The notes: generated from the letters alone by a model not told the origin. A DNA stretch of 64,000 nucleotides from Petrolisthes cinctipes (GCA_033782935.1 JAWQEG010000004.1:992001-1056000); one strand, 5' to 3'. Counted from the stretch's first letter, positions 1 to 10,954 are shown. Program-made: numbers and translations.

Positions 1-60
1 ATGTACAGATTGCTTCTGGGACCCCAAAATATTGAATTTTCGGGTGTTTTGAGCCTGAAT

Positions 61-77
61 TTGAGATATAAACGGGT
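61..77 (+). other. Degenerate CENP-B-box-like match
   Basis: The 17-mer TTGAGATATAAACGGGT matches the core of the mammalian CENP-B box (N-TTCG-NNNN-A-NN-CGGG-N) at 7 of 9 fixed positions; the mismatches are TGAG for TTCG. It recurs in most long monomers and is destroyed in short monomers by the 29-bp deletion. The match is weak and could be chance; no binding is implied. Confidence 0.25.
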
Positions 78-98
78 ACTGAAGATGCATGCACATAT
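66..98 (+). repeat. 29-bp segment bounded by ATAT direct repeats
   Basis: ATAT at 66-69 and ATAT at 95-98 lie 29 bp apart in the long monomer. Short monomers carry a single ATAT here (GAGATATCGAC), exactly as expected if the 29 bp were lost between the two repeats (177 minus 29 is 148). The segment includes AAACGGGTAC and the 8-bp palindrome TGCATGCA (86-93). It spans the boundary between the two 88-bp halves. Confidence 0.9.
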
Positions 99-177
99 CG
101 ACTTTTGTGCACCTAAAAGATCGATTTTCAGTATGTTTTGAGCATGTATTTTGAAAATACTCTAACACGGAGTAGGC

Positions 178-325
178 ATGTACAGATCGCTTCTGGGACT
201 CCTAAATATCGAATTTTCGGGTGTTTTGGGACTGAATTTGAGATATCGACTTTTTGGCACCTAAAAGATCGATTTTTAGCATGTTTTTAGCCTATATTTT
301 GAAAATATTCTAGCACTGAGTAGGC
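178..325 (+). repeat. Monomer class B (148 bp, short)
   Basis: Type copy of class B. Diagnostic features are GATCGC, ACCCCTAAATATCG (here ACTCCTAAATATCG), GGGACTGAATTTGAGATATCGACTT, GGCACCTAAAAGATCG, TTTTTAGCATGTTTTTAGCC and a GCACTGAGTAGGC end. It lacks the 29 bp present in long monomers between GAGATAT and CGAC. It closes the E-A-B trimer. At 148 bp it is close to the 147 bp wrapped around a nucleosome core; that match is an observation, not proof of phasing. A sub-variant reads GGCTCC instead of GGCACC. Confidence 0.95.
294..308 (+). repeat. Perfect 7-bp-arm dyad, short-monomer form
   Basis: ATATTTT-G-AAAATAT is a perfect inverted repeat with a one-base centre. It is present in almost every short monomer (B and D). 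Confidence 0.9.
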
Positions 326-413
326 ATGTACAGATTGCTTCTGGGACCCCAAAATATTGAATTTTCGGGTGTTTTGAGCCTGAATTTGAGATATAAACGG
401 GTACAGAAGATAC
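326..413 (+). repeat. First 88-bp half of a long monomer
   Basis: This half runs from ATGTACAGATTG to AGAAGATAC. Aligned without gaps to 414-501 it matches at 58 of 88 positions by hand count, and at 47 of the first 62. Shared blocks include ATG-ACA-ATTG, TGGG, AAAATAT-GA, TGTTTTG-GCCTGAATTT. The level is far above chance, so the long monomer descends from a tandem duplication of an 88-bp unit. Confidence 0.88.
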
Positions 414-501
414 ATGCACATATTGACTTTGGGCACCAAAAATATCGATTTTCAGCATGTTTTGGGCCTGAATTTTGAAAATACTCTAACACGGAGTAGG
501 C
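414..501 (+). repeat. Second 88-bp half of a long monomer
   Basis: This half runs from ATGCACATATTG to GGAGTAGGC and is the diverged partner of 326-413. It carries the TTTTGAAAA dyad core, which the first half lacks (AATTTGAGATA at the equivalent place). In short monomers its first bases are lost with the 29-bp deletion. Confidence 0.88.
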
Positions 502-649
502 ATGTACAGATACCTTCTGGGACCTCTAAATATCGAATTTTCGGGTGTTTTGGGACTGAATTTGAGATATCGATTTTTTGGCACCTAAAATGTCGATTTT
601 TAGCATGTTTTTAGCCTATATTTTGAAAATATTCTAGCACTGTGTAGGC
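502..649 (+). repeat. Monomer class D (148 bp, short)
   Basis: Type copy of class D. Diagnostic features are GATACC, GACCTCTAAATATCG, GATATCGATTTTTTGG, CACCTAAAATGTCG and a GCACTGTGTAGGC end. Like B it lacks the 29-bp segment. It follows C in the 324-bp dimer and F in the C-F-D trimer. The GTGTAGGC end replaces GAGTAGGC of class B and gives short direct repeats (TGT, GTA) across the next junction, where small deletions recur. Confidence 0.95.
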
Positions 650-825
650 ATGTACAGATTGCTTCTGGGACCCCAAAATATTGAATTTTCGGGTGTTTTG
701 AGCCTGAATTTGAGATATAAACGGGTACAGAAGATACATGCACATATTGACTTTGGGCATCTAAAATATCGATTTTCAGCATGTTTTGGGCCTGTATTTT
801 GAAAATACTCTAACACTGAGTAGGC
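650..825 (+). repeat. Monomer class E (176 bp, long)
   Basis: Type copy of class E. The first half is as in A and C. The second half reads GTACAGAAGATACATGC, GACTTTGGGCATCTAAAATATCG, CAGCATGTTTTGGGCCTGTA and ends ACACTGAGTAGGC. It opens the E-A-B trimer. A sub-variant with GTATAGAAG recurs in many copies (for example near 3543, 6872, 9350, 12357). An E/A hybrid with GTACTGAAGATACATG occurs at 2141-2316, 12457-12632 and from 27040. Confidence 0.95.
794..808 (+). repeat. Perfect 7-bp-arm dyad, long-monomer form
   Basis: GTATTTT-G-AAAATAC is the equivalent dyad in classes A, E and F (also at 146-160). Compared with the short form both outer bases have changed (A to G on the left, T to C on the right), so pairing is kept. 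Class C (GAATTTT-G-AAAATAA or AAAATAC) and F-prime have imperfect versions. Confidence 0.88.
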
Positions 826-1966
826 ATGTACAGATTGCTTCTGGGACCCCAAAATATTGAATTTTCGGGTGTTTTGAGCCTGAATTTGAGATATAAACGG
901 GTACAGAAGATACATGCACATATTGGCTTTGGGCACCAAAAATATCGATTTTCAGCATGTTTTGGGCCTGAATTTTGAAAATAATCTAACACGGAGTAGG
1001 CATGTACAGATACCTTCTGGGACCTCTAAATATCGAATTTTCGGGTGTTTTGGGACTGAATTTGAGATATCGACTTTTTGGCACCTAAAAGATCGATTTT
1101 TAGCATGTTTTTAGCCTATATTTTGAAAATATTCTAGCACTGAGTAGGCATGTACAGATTGCTTCTGGGACCCCTAAATATTGAATTTTCGGGGGTTTTG
1201 AGCCTGAATTTGAGATATAAACGGGTACAGAAGATACATGCACATATTGACTTTGGGCACCAAAAATATCGATTTTCAGCATGTTTTGGGCCTGAATTTT
1301 GAAAATAATCTAACACGGAGTAGGCATGTACAGATACCTTCTGGGACCTCTAAATATCGAATTTTCGGGTGTTTTGGGACTGAATTTGAGATATCGATTT
1401 TTTGGCACCTAAAATGTCGATTTTTAGCATGTTTTTAGCCTATATTTTGAAAATATTCTAGCACTGTGTAGGCATGTACAGATTGCTTCTGGGACCCCAA
1501 AATATTGAATTTTCGGGTGTTTTGAGCCTGAATTTGAGATATAAACGGGTACAGAAGATACATGCACATATTGACTTTGGGCATCTAAAATATCGATTTT
1601 TAGCATGTTTTGGGCCTGTTTTTTGAAAATACTCTAACACTGAGTAGGCATGTACGGATTGCTTCTGGGACCCCAAAATATTGAATTTTCGGGTGTTTTG
1701 AGCCTGAATTTGAGATATAAACGGGTACTGAAGATGCATGCACATATCGACTTTTGTGCACCTAAAAGATCGATTTTCAGTATGTTTTGAGCATGTATTT
1801 TGAAAATACTCTAACACGGAGTAGGCATGTACAGATCGCTTCTGGGACCCCTAAATATCGAATTTTCGGGTGTTTTGGGACTGAATTTGAGATATCGACT
1901 TTTTGGCACCTAAAAGATCGATTTTTAGCATGTTTTTAGCCTATATTTTGAAAATATTCTAGCACT

Positions 1967-1982
1967 GTACAGATTGCTTCTG
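1967..1982 (+). other. 10-bp junction deletion (GCACTGTACAG)
   Basis: The normal junction GCACTGTGTAGGCATGTACAG is shortened to GCACTGTACAG, losing 10 bp between two TGT repeats. The same form occurs near 27531, 51157, 51974, 53144, 53957, 60203, 60694, 61183 and 63503, and as GCACTGCACAG near 55776. In each case a short monomer is joined to a long one. Several copies were spread by block duplication (1986- and 491-bp units). Confidence 0.9.
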
Positions 1983-3466
1983 GGACCCCAAAATATTGAA
2001 TTTTCGGGTGTTTTGAGCCTGAATTTGAGATATAAACGGGTACAGAAGATACATGCACATATTGACTTTGGGCATCTAAAATATCGATTTTCAGCATGTT
2101 TTGGGCCTGTATTTTGAAAATACTCTAACACTGAGTAGGCATGTACAGATTGCTTCTGGGACCCCAAAATATTGAATTTTCGGGTGTTTTGAGCCTGAAT
2201 TTGAGATATAAACGGGTACTGAAGATACATGCACATATTGACTTTGGGCATCTAAAATATCGATTTTCAGCATGTTTTGGGCCTGTATTTTGAAAATACT
2301 CTAACACTGAGTAGGCATGTACAGATTGCTTCTGGGACCCCAAAATATTGAATTTTCGGGTGTTTTGAGCCTGAATTTGAGATATAAACGGGTACTGAAG
2401 ATGCATGCACATATCGACTTTTGTGCACCTAAAAGATCGATTTTCAGTATGTTTTGAGCATGTATTTTGAAAATACTCTAACACGGAGTAGGCATGTACA
2501 GATCGCTTCTGGGACCCCTAAATATCGAATTTTCGGGTGTTTTGGGACTGAATCTGAGATATCGACTTTTTGGCTCCTAAAAGATCGATTTTTAGCATGT
2601 TTTTAGCCTATATTTTGAAAATATTCTAGCACTGAGTAGGCATGTACAGATTGCTTCTGGGACCCCAAAATATTGAATTTTCGGGTGTTTTGAGCCTGAA
2701 TTTGAGATATAAACGGGTACAGAAGATACATGCACATATTGACTTTGGGCATCTAAAATATCGATTTTCAGCATGTTTTGGGCCTGTATTTTGAAAATAC
2801 TCTAACACTGAGTAGGCATGTACAGATTGCTTCTGGGACCCCAAAATATTGAATTTTCGGGTGTTTTGAGCCTGAATTTGAGATATAAACGGGTACTGAA
2901 GATGCATGCACATATCGACTTTTGTGCACCTAAAAGATCGATTTTCAGTATGTTTTGATTATGTATTTTGAAAATACTCTAACACGGAGTAGGCATGTAC
3001 AGATCGCTTCTGGGACCCCTAAATATCGAATTTTCGGGTGTTTTGGTACTGAATTTGAGATATCGACTTTTTGGCACCTAAAAGATCGATTTTTAGCATG
3101 TTTTTAGCCTATATATTGAAAATATTCTAGCACTGAGTAGGCATGTACAGATTGCTTCTGGGACCCCAAAATATTGAATTTTCGGGTGTTTTGAGCCTGA
3201 ATTTGAGATATAAACGGGTACAGAAGATACATGCACATATTGACTTTGGGCACCAAAAATATCGATTTTCAGCATGTTTTGGGCCTGAATTTTGAAAATA
3301 ATCTAACACGGAGTAGGCATGTACAGATACCTTCTGGGACCTCTAAATATCGAATTTTCGGGTGTTTTGGGACTGAATTTGAGATATCGATTTTTTGGCA
3401 CCTAAAATGTCGATTTTTAGCATGTTTTTAGCCTATATTTTGAAAATATTCTAGGACTGAGTAGGC

Positions 3467-6400
3467 ATGTACAGATTGCTTCTGGGACCCCAGAATATTG
3501 AATTTTCTGGTGTTTTGAGCCTGAATTTGAGATATAAACGGGTATAGAAGATACATGCACATATTGACTTTGGGCATCTAAAATATCGATTTTCAGCATG
3601 TTTTGGGCCTGTATTTTGAAAATACTCTAACACTGAGTAGGCATGTACAGATTGCTTCTGGGACCCCAAAATATTGAATTTTCGGGTGTTTTGAGCCTGA
3701 ATTTGAGATATAAACGGGTACTGAAGATGCATGCACATATCGACTTTTGTGCACCTAAAAGATCGATTTTCAGTATGTTTTGAGCATGTATTTTGAAAAT
3801 ACTCTAACACGGAGTAGGCATGTACAGTTCGCTTCTGGGACTCCTAAATATCGAATTTTCGGGTGTTTTGGGACTGAATTTGAGATATCGACTTTTTGGC
3901 ACCTAAAAGATCGATTTTTAGCATGTTTTTAGCCTATATTTTGAAAATATTCTAGCACTGAGTAGGCATGTACAGATTGCTTCTGGGACCCCAAAATATT
4001 GAATTTTCGGGTGTTTTGAGCCTGAATTTGAGATATAAATGGGTACAGAAGATACATGCACATATTGACTTTGGACATCTAAAATATAGATTTTCAGCAT
4101 GTTTTGGGCCTGTATTTTGAAAATACTCTTACACTGAGTAGGCATGTACAGATTGCTTCTGGGACCCCAAAATATTGAATTTTCGGGTGTTTTGAGCCTG
4201 AATTTGAGATATAAACGGGTACTGAAGATGCATGCACATATCGACTTTTGTGCACCTAAAAGATCGATTTTCAGTATGTTTTGAGCATGTATTTTGAAAA
4301 TACTCTAACACGGAGTAGGCATGTACAGTTCGCTTCTGGGACCCCTAAATATCGAATTTTAGGGTGTTTTGGGACTGAATTTGAGATATCGACTTTTTGG
4401 CACCTAAAAGATCGATTTTTAGCATGTTTTTAGCCTATATTTTGAAAATATTCTAGCACTGAGTAGGCATGTACAGATTGCTTCTGGGACCCCAAAATAT
4501 TGAATTTTCGGGTGTTTTGAGCCTGAATTTGAGATATAAATGGGTACAGAAGATACATGCACATATTGACTTTGGGCATCTAAAATATCGATTTTCAGCA
4601 TGTTTTGGGCCTGTATTTTGAAAATACTCTAACACTGAGTAGGCATGTACAGATTGCTTCTGGGACCCAAAAATATTGAATTTTCGGGTGTTTTGAGCCT
4701 GAATTTGAGATATAAACGGGTACTGAAGATGCATGCACATATCGACTTTTGTGCACCTAAAAGATCGATTTTCAGTATGTTTTGAGCATGTATTTTGAAA
4801 ATACTCTAACACGGAGTAGGCATGTACAGATCGCTTCTGGGACCCCTAAATATCGAATTTTCGGGTGTTTTGGGACTGAATTTGAGATATCGACTTTTTG
4901 GCACCTGAAAGATCGATTTTTAGCATGTTTTTAGCCTATATTTTGAAAATATTCTAGCACTGAGTAGGCATGTACAGATTGCTTCTGGGACCCCAAAATA
5001 TTGAATTTTCGGGTGTTTTGAGCCTGAATTTGAGATATAAACGGGTACAGAAGATACATGCACATATTGACTTTGGGCATCTAAAATATCGATTTTCAGC
5101 ATGTTTTGGGCCTGTATTTTGAAAATACTCTAACACTGAGTAGGCATGTACAGATTGCTTCTGGGACCCCAAAATATTGAATTTTCTGGTGTTTTGAGCC
5201 TGAATTTGAGATATAAACGGGTACTGAAGATGCATGCACATATCGACTTTTGTGCACCTAAAAGATCGATTTTCAGTATGTTTTGAGCATGTATTTTGAA
5301 AATACTCTAACACGGAGTAGGCATGTACAGATACCTTCTGGGACCTCTAAATATCGAATTTTCGGGTGTTTTGGGACTGAATTTGAGATATCGATTTTTT
5401 GGCACCTAAAATGTCGATTTTTAGCATGTTTTTAGCCTATATTTTGAAAATATTCTAGCACTGAGTAGGCATGTACAGATTGCTTCTGGGACCCCAAAAT
5501 ATTGAATTTTCGGGTGTTTTGAGCCTGAATTTGAGATATAAACGGGTACAGAAGATACATGCACATATTGACTTTGGGCATCTAAAATATCGATTTTCAG
5601 CATGTTTTGGGCCTGTATTTTGAAAATACTCTAACACTGAGTAGGCATGTACAGATTGCTTCTGGGACCCCAAAATATTGAATTTTCGGGTGTTTTGAGC
5701 CTGAATTTGAGATATAAACGGGTACTGAAGATGCATGCACATATCGACTTTTGTGCACCTAAAAGATCGATTTTAAGTATGTTTTTAGCATGAATTTTGA
5801 AAATACTCTAACACGGAGTAGGCATGTACAGATCGCTTCTGGGACCCCTAAATATCGAATTTTCGGGTGTTTTGGGACTGAATTTGAGATATCGACTTTT
5901 TGGCTCCTAAAAGATCGATTTTTAGCATGTTTTTAGCCTATATTTTGAAAATATTCTAGCACTGAGTAGGCATGTACAGATTGCTTCTGGGACCGCAAAA
6001 TATTGAATTTTCGGGGGTTTTGAGCCTGAATTTGAGATATAAACGGGTACAGAAGATACATGCACATATTGACTTTGGGCATCTAAAATATCGATTTTCA
6101 GCATGTTTTGGGCCTGTATTTTGAAAATACTCTAACACTGAGTAGGCATGTACAGATTGCTTCTGGGACCCAAAAATATTGAATTTTCGGGTGTTTGGAG
6201 CATGAATTTGAGATATAAACGGGTACTGAAGATGCATGCACATATCGACTCTTGTGCACCTAAAAGATCGATTTTCAGTATGTTTTGAGCATGTATTTTG
6301 AAAATACTCCAACACGGAGTAGGCATGTACAGATCGCTTCTGGGACCCCTAAATATCGAATTTTCGGGTGTTTTGGGACTGAATTTGAGATATCGACTTT

Positions 6401-6472
6401 TTGGCACCTAAAAGATCGATTTTTAGCATGCTTTTAGCCTATATTTTGAAAATATTCTTGCACTGAGTAGGC
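3467..6472 (+). repeat. Run of six 501-bp trimers
   Basis: Six consecutive long-long-short units begin at 3467, 3968, 4469, 4970, 5471 and 5972; each is exactly 501 bp (176+177+148). The short monomer of the 4970 unit is class D (GATACC, ATGTCG) instead of B, which shows exchange between the two short classes within an otherwise regular run. Confidence 0.9.
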
Positions 6473-9400
6473 ATGTACAGATTGCTTCTGGGACCCCAAA
6501 ATATTGAATTTTCGGGTGTTTTGAGCCTGAATTTGATATATAAACGGGTACAGAAGATACATGCACATATTGACTTTGGGCACCAAAAATATCGATTTTC
6601 AGCATGTTTTGGGCCTGAATTTTGAAAATAATCTAACACGGAGTAGGCATGTACAGATACCTTCTGGGACCTCTAAATATCGAATTTTCGGGTGTTTTGG
6701 GACTGAATTTGAGATATCGATTTTTTGGCACCTAAAATGTCGATTTTTAGCATGTTTTTAGCTTATATTTTGAAAATATTCTAGCACTGTGTAGGCATGT
6801 ACAGATTGCTTCTGGGACCCCAAAATATTGAATTTTCGGGTGTTTTGAGCCTGAATTTGAGATATAAACGGGTATAGAAGATACATGCACATATTGACTT
6901 TGGGCATCTAAAATATCGATTTTCAGCATGTTTTGGGCCTGTATTTTGAAAATACTCTAACACTGAGTAGGCATGTACAGATTGCTTCTGGGACCCCAAA
7001 ATATTGAATTTTCGGGTGTTTTGAGCCTGAATTTGAGATATAAACGGGTACTGAAGATGCATGCACATATCGACTTTTGTGCACCTAAAAGATCGATTTT
7101 CAGTATGTTTTGAGCATGTATTTTGAAAATACTCTAACACGGAGTAGGCATGTACAGATCGCTTCTGGGACCCCTAAATATCGAATTTTCGGGTGCTTTG
7201 GGACTGAATTTGAGATATCGACTTTTTGGCACCTAAAAGATCGATTTTTAGCATGTTTTTAGCCTATATTTTGAAAATATTCTAGCACTGAGTAGGCATG
7301 TACAGATTGCTTCTGGGACCCCAAAATATTGAATTTTCGGGTGTTTTGAGCCTGAATTTGAGATATAAACGGGTACTGAAGATGTATGCACATATCGACT
7401 TTTGTGCACCTAAAAGATCGATTTTCAGTATGTTTTGAGCATGTATTTTGAAAATACTCTAACACGGAGTAGGCATGTACAGATCGCTTCTGGGACCCCT
7501 AAATATCGAATTTTCGGGTGTTTTGGGACTGAATTTGAGATATCGACTTTTTGGCACCTAAAAGATCGATTTTTAGCATGCTTTTAGCCTATATTTTGAA
7601 AATATTCTAGCACTGAGTAGGCATGTACAGATTGCTTCTGGGACCCCAAAATATTGAATTTTCGGGTGTTTTGAGCCTGAATTTGATATATAAACGGGTA
7701 CAGAAGATACATGCACATATTGACTTTGGGCACCAAAAATATCGATTTTCAGCATGTTTTGGGCCTGAATTTTGAATATAATCTAACACGGAGTAGGCAT
7801 GTACAGATACCTTCTGGGACCTCTAAATATCGAATTTTCGGGTGTTTTGGGACTGAATTTGAGATATCGATTTTTTGGCACCTAAAATGTCTATTTTTAG
7901 CATGTTTTTAACCTATATTTTGAAAATATTCTAGCACTGTGTAGGCATGTACAGATTGCTTCTGGGACCCCAAAATATTGAATTTTCGGGTGTTTTGAGC
8001 CTGAATTTGAGATATAAACGGGTACAGAAGATACATGCACATATTGACTTTGGGCATCTAAAATATCGATTTTCAGCATGTTTTGGGCCTGTATTTTGAA
8101 AATACTCTAACACTGAGTAGGCATGTACAGATTGCTTCTGGGACCCCAAAATATTGAATTTTCGGGTGTTTTGAGCCTGAATTTGAGATATAAACGGGTA
8201 CTGAAGATGCATGCACATATCGACTTTTGTGCACCTAAAAGATCGATTTTCAGTATGTTTTGAGCATGTATTTTGAAAATACTCTAACACGGAGTAGGCA
8301 TGTACAGATCGCTTCTGGGACCCCTAAATATCGAATTTTCGGGTGTTTTGGGACTGAATTTGAGATATCGACTTTTTGGCACCTAAAAGATCGATTTTTA
8401 GCATGTTTTTAGCCTATAATTTGAAAATATTCTAGCACTGAGTAGGCATGTACAGATTGCTTCTGGGACCCCAAAATATTGAATTTTCGGGTGTTTTGAG
8501 CCTGAATTTGAGATATAAACGGGTACAGAAGATACATGCACATATTGACTTTGGGCATCTAAAATATCGATTTTCATCATGTTTTGGGCCTGTATTTTGA
8601 AAATACTCTAACACTGAGTAGGCATGTACAGATTGCTTCTGGGACCCCAAAATATTGAATTATCGGGTGTTTTGAGCCTGAATTTGAGATATAAACGGGT
8701 ACTGAAGATGCAAGCACATATCGACTTTTGTGCACCTAAAAGATCGATTTTCAGTATGTTTTGAGCATGTATTTTGAAAATACTCTAACACGGAGTAGGC
8801 ATGTACAGATCGCTTCTGGGACCCCTAAATATCGAATTTTCGGGTGTTTTGGGACTGAATTTGTGATATCGACTTTTTGGCACCTAAAAGATCGATTTTT
8901 AGCATGTTTTTAGCCTATATTTTGAAAATATTCTAGCACTGAGTAGGTATGTACAGATTGCTTCTGGGACCCCAAAATATTGAATTTTCGGGTGTTATGA
9001 GCCTGAATTTGAGATATAAACGGGTACAGAAGATACATGCACATATTGACTTTGGGCACCAAAAATATCGATTTTCAGCATGTTTTGGGCCTGAATTTTG
9101 AAAACAATCTAACACGGAGTAGGCATGTACAGATACCTTCTGGGACCTCTAAATATCGAATTTTCGGGTGTTTTGGGACTGAATTTGAGATATCGATTTT
9201 TTGGCACCTAAAATGTCGATTTTTAGCATGTTTTTAGCCTATATTTTGAAAATATTCTAGCACTGTGTAGGCATGTACAGATTGCTTCTGGGACCCCAAA
9301 ATATTGAATTTTCGGGTGTTTTGAGCCTGAATTTGAGATATAAACGGGTATAGAAGATACATGCACATATTGACTTTGGGCATCTAAAATATCGATTTTC

Positions 9401-10200
9401 AGCATGTTTTGGGCCTGTATTTTGAAAATACTCTAACACTGAGTAGGCATGTACAGATTGCTTCTGTGACCCCAAAATATTGAATTTTCGGGTGTTTTGA
9501 GCCTGAATTTGAGATATAAACGGGTACTGAAGATGCATGCACATATCGACTTTTGTGCACCTAAAAGATCGATTTTCAGTATGTTTTGAGCATGTATTTT
9601 GAAAATACTCTAACACGGAGTAGGCATGTACAGATCGCTTCTGGGACCCCTAAATATCGAATTTTCGGGTGTTTTGGGACTGAATTTGAGATATCGAATT
9701 TTTGTCACCTAAAAGATCGATTTTTAGCATGTTTTTAGCCTATATTTTGAAAATATTCTAGCACTGAGTAGGCATGTACAGATTGCTTCTGGGACCCCAA
9801 AATATTGAATTTTCGGGTGTTTTGAGCCTGAATTTGAGATATAAACGGGTACAGAAGATACATGCACATATTGACTTTGGGCATCTAAAATATAGATTTT
9901 CAGCATGTTTTGGGCCTGTATTTTGAAAATACTCTAACACTGAGTAGGCATGTACAGATTGCTTCTGGGACCCCAAAATATTGAATTTTCGGGTGTTTTG
10001 AGCCTGAATTTGATATATAAACGGGTACTGAAGATGCATGCACATATCGACTTTTGTGCACCTAAAAGATCGATTTTCAGTATGTTTTGAGCATGTATTT
10101 TGAAAATACTCTAACACGGAGTAGGCATGTACAGATCGCTTCTGGGACCCCTAAATATCGAATTTTCGGGTGTTTTGGGACTGAATTTGAGATATCGACT

Positions 10201-10226
10201 TTTTGGCATTTAAAAAAAACAATTTT
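10201..10226 (+). other. A-tract variant of class B
   Basis: GGCACCTAAAAGATCGATTTTT is replaced by GGCATTTAAAAAAAACAATTTTT. Similar copies (GGCATTTAAAAAAAACGA or one base different) lie near 18016, 21486, 23981, 28286, 31279, 31956, 32784 and 33462. Each is followed by C and then F or an F hybrid, so the variant is a marker of that junction. Confidence 0.88.
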
Positions 10227-10451
10227 TAGCATGTTTTTAGCCTATATTTTGAAAATATTCTAGCACTGAGTAGGCATGTACAGATTGCTTCTGGGACCCC
10301 AAAATACTGAATTTTCTGGTGTTTTGAGCCTGAATTTGAGATATAAACGGGTACAGAAGATACATGCACATATTGACTTTGGGCACCAAAAATATCGATT
10401 TTCAGCATGTTTTGGGCCTGAATTTTGAAAATACTCTAACACGGAGTAGGA

Positions 10452-10628
10452 ATGTACAGATCGCTTCTGGGACCTCAAAATATCGAATTTTCGGGTGTTT
10501 AGGGCCAGAATTTGAGATATAAACGGGTGCAGAAGATGCATGCACATATCGACTTTTGGGCACCTAAAAGATCGATTTTCAGTATGTTTTTGGCCTGTAT
10601 TTTGAAAATACTCTAACACGGAGTAGGC
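10452..10628 (+). repeat. Monomer class F (177 bp, long)
   Basis: First copy of class F in the window. Diagnostic features are GATCGC with AAAATATCG, GTGTTTAGGGCCAGAATTT, GTACAGAAGATGCATGC (here GTGCAGAAG), CTTTTGGGCACC, AGTATGTTTTTGGCCTGTA and an ACACGGAGTAGGC end. It follows C and precedes a short monomer. F copies mark the rearranged domains (10.3-13.6, 18.1-19.4, 21.6-34.0, 43.3-46.6 kb and later) and are absent from the regular E-A-B/C-D domains. Confidence 0.9.
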
Positions 10629-10777
10629 ATGTACAGATACCTTCTGGGACCTCTAAATATCGAATTTTCGGGTGTTTTGTGACTGAATTTGAGATATCGA
10701 TTTTTTGGCACCTAAAATGTCGATTTTTAGCATGTTTTTTAGCCTATATTTTGAAAATATTCTAGCACTGTGTAGGC
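10629..10777 (+). repeat. 149-bp class D with an extra T
   Basis: GCATGTTTTTTAGCC has six Ts where most D copies have five, and the copy reads TTTTGTGACTG for TTTTGGGACTG. It follows F. Similar copies begin near 21911, 28710, 32379 and 33885; a 149-bp B copy with the same run is at 43143-43291. Confidence 0.85.
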
Positions 10778-10954
10778 ATGTACAGATTGCTTCTGGGACC
10801 CCAAAATATTGAATTTTCGGGTGTTTTGAGCCTGAATTTTAGATATAAACGGGTACTGAAGATGCATGCACATATCGACTTTTGTGCACCTAAAAGATCG
10901 ATTTTCAGTATGTTTTGAGCATGTATTTTGAAAATACTCTAACACTGAGTAGGC

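Larger units (their letters stand above)
1..177 (+). repeat. Monomer class A (177 bp, long)
   Basis: Type copy of class A. Diagnostic features are GATTGC after ATGTACA, CCCCAAAATATTG, GAGCCTGAATTTGAG, GTACTGAAGATGCATGC, CTTTTGTGCACC, AGTATGTTTTGAGCATG and usually an ACACGGAGTAGGC end. It contains both 88/89-bp halves (1-88 and 89-177) and the 29-bp ATAT-bounded segment. In the E-A-B trimer it sits between E and B. Because 177 is 3 x 59, stacked class A copies keep a minus-strand frame open, which explains the longest spurious open frames in the window. A sub-variant with ATAAACGGATACTG and GATCAATTTTC is confined to about 22.9-33.2 kb. Confidence 0.95.
326..501 (+). repeat. Monomer class C (176 bp, long)
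   Basis: Type copy of class C. The first half matches classes A and E (GATTGC, CCCCAAAATATTG, GAGCCTG). The second half is diagnostic: GTACAGAAGATACATGC, GACTTTGGGCACCAAAAAT, CAGCATGTTTTGGGCCTGAA and usually AATAATCTAACACGGAG or AATACTCTAACACGGAG. It almost always precedes D (324-bp dimer) or F (C-F-D trimer). It is the best copy for seeing the internal duplication, because the two halves are exactly 88 bp each. Confidence 0.95.
1..10275 (+). repeat. Domain 1: E-A-B trimers with C-D dimers
   Basis: Monomer order starts A-B-C-D-E-C-D-C-D-E-A-B. It then becomes mostly 501-bp E-A-B units with C-D dimers at 3143, 6473, 7623 and 8949. Long runs of A/B dimers are rare (one at 7298-7622). One junction has a 10-bp deletion near 1973. 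An E/A hybrid lies at 2141-2316. There is no F class here. The domain ends with a B variant carrying an A-tract. Confidence 0.88.

Noticed and set aside
86..93. TGCATGCA palindrome as a regulatory site
   Set aside because: It is present in every A and F monomer as part of the repeat; there is no gene to regulate in the window.
294..308. Dyad followed by T-rich sequence as a transcription terminator
   Set aside because: The stem is A/T-rich with a one-base centre and occurs in almost every monomer; it is better described as a satellite dyad.
1..360. Cysteine-rich minus-strand peptides resembling small secreted or zinc-binding proteins
   Set aside because: The Cys spacing follows fixed repeat words such as GCATGTACAG. 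No signal peptide, splice signal or selection pattern can be seen.
414..614. Recurrent plus-strand 66-codon frame starting MHILTLGTKN
   Set aside because: It exists only where C is followed by D, and drifts with the repeat. It recurs because 324 and 501 are multiples of three, not because a coding sequence is preserved.
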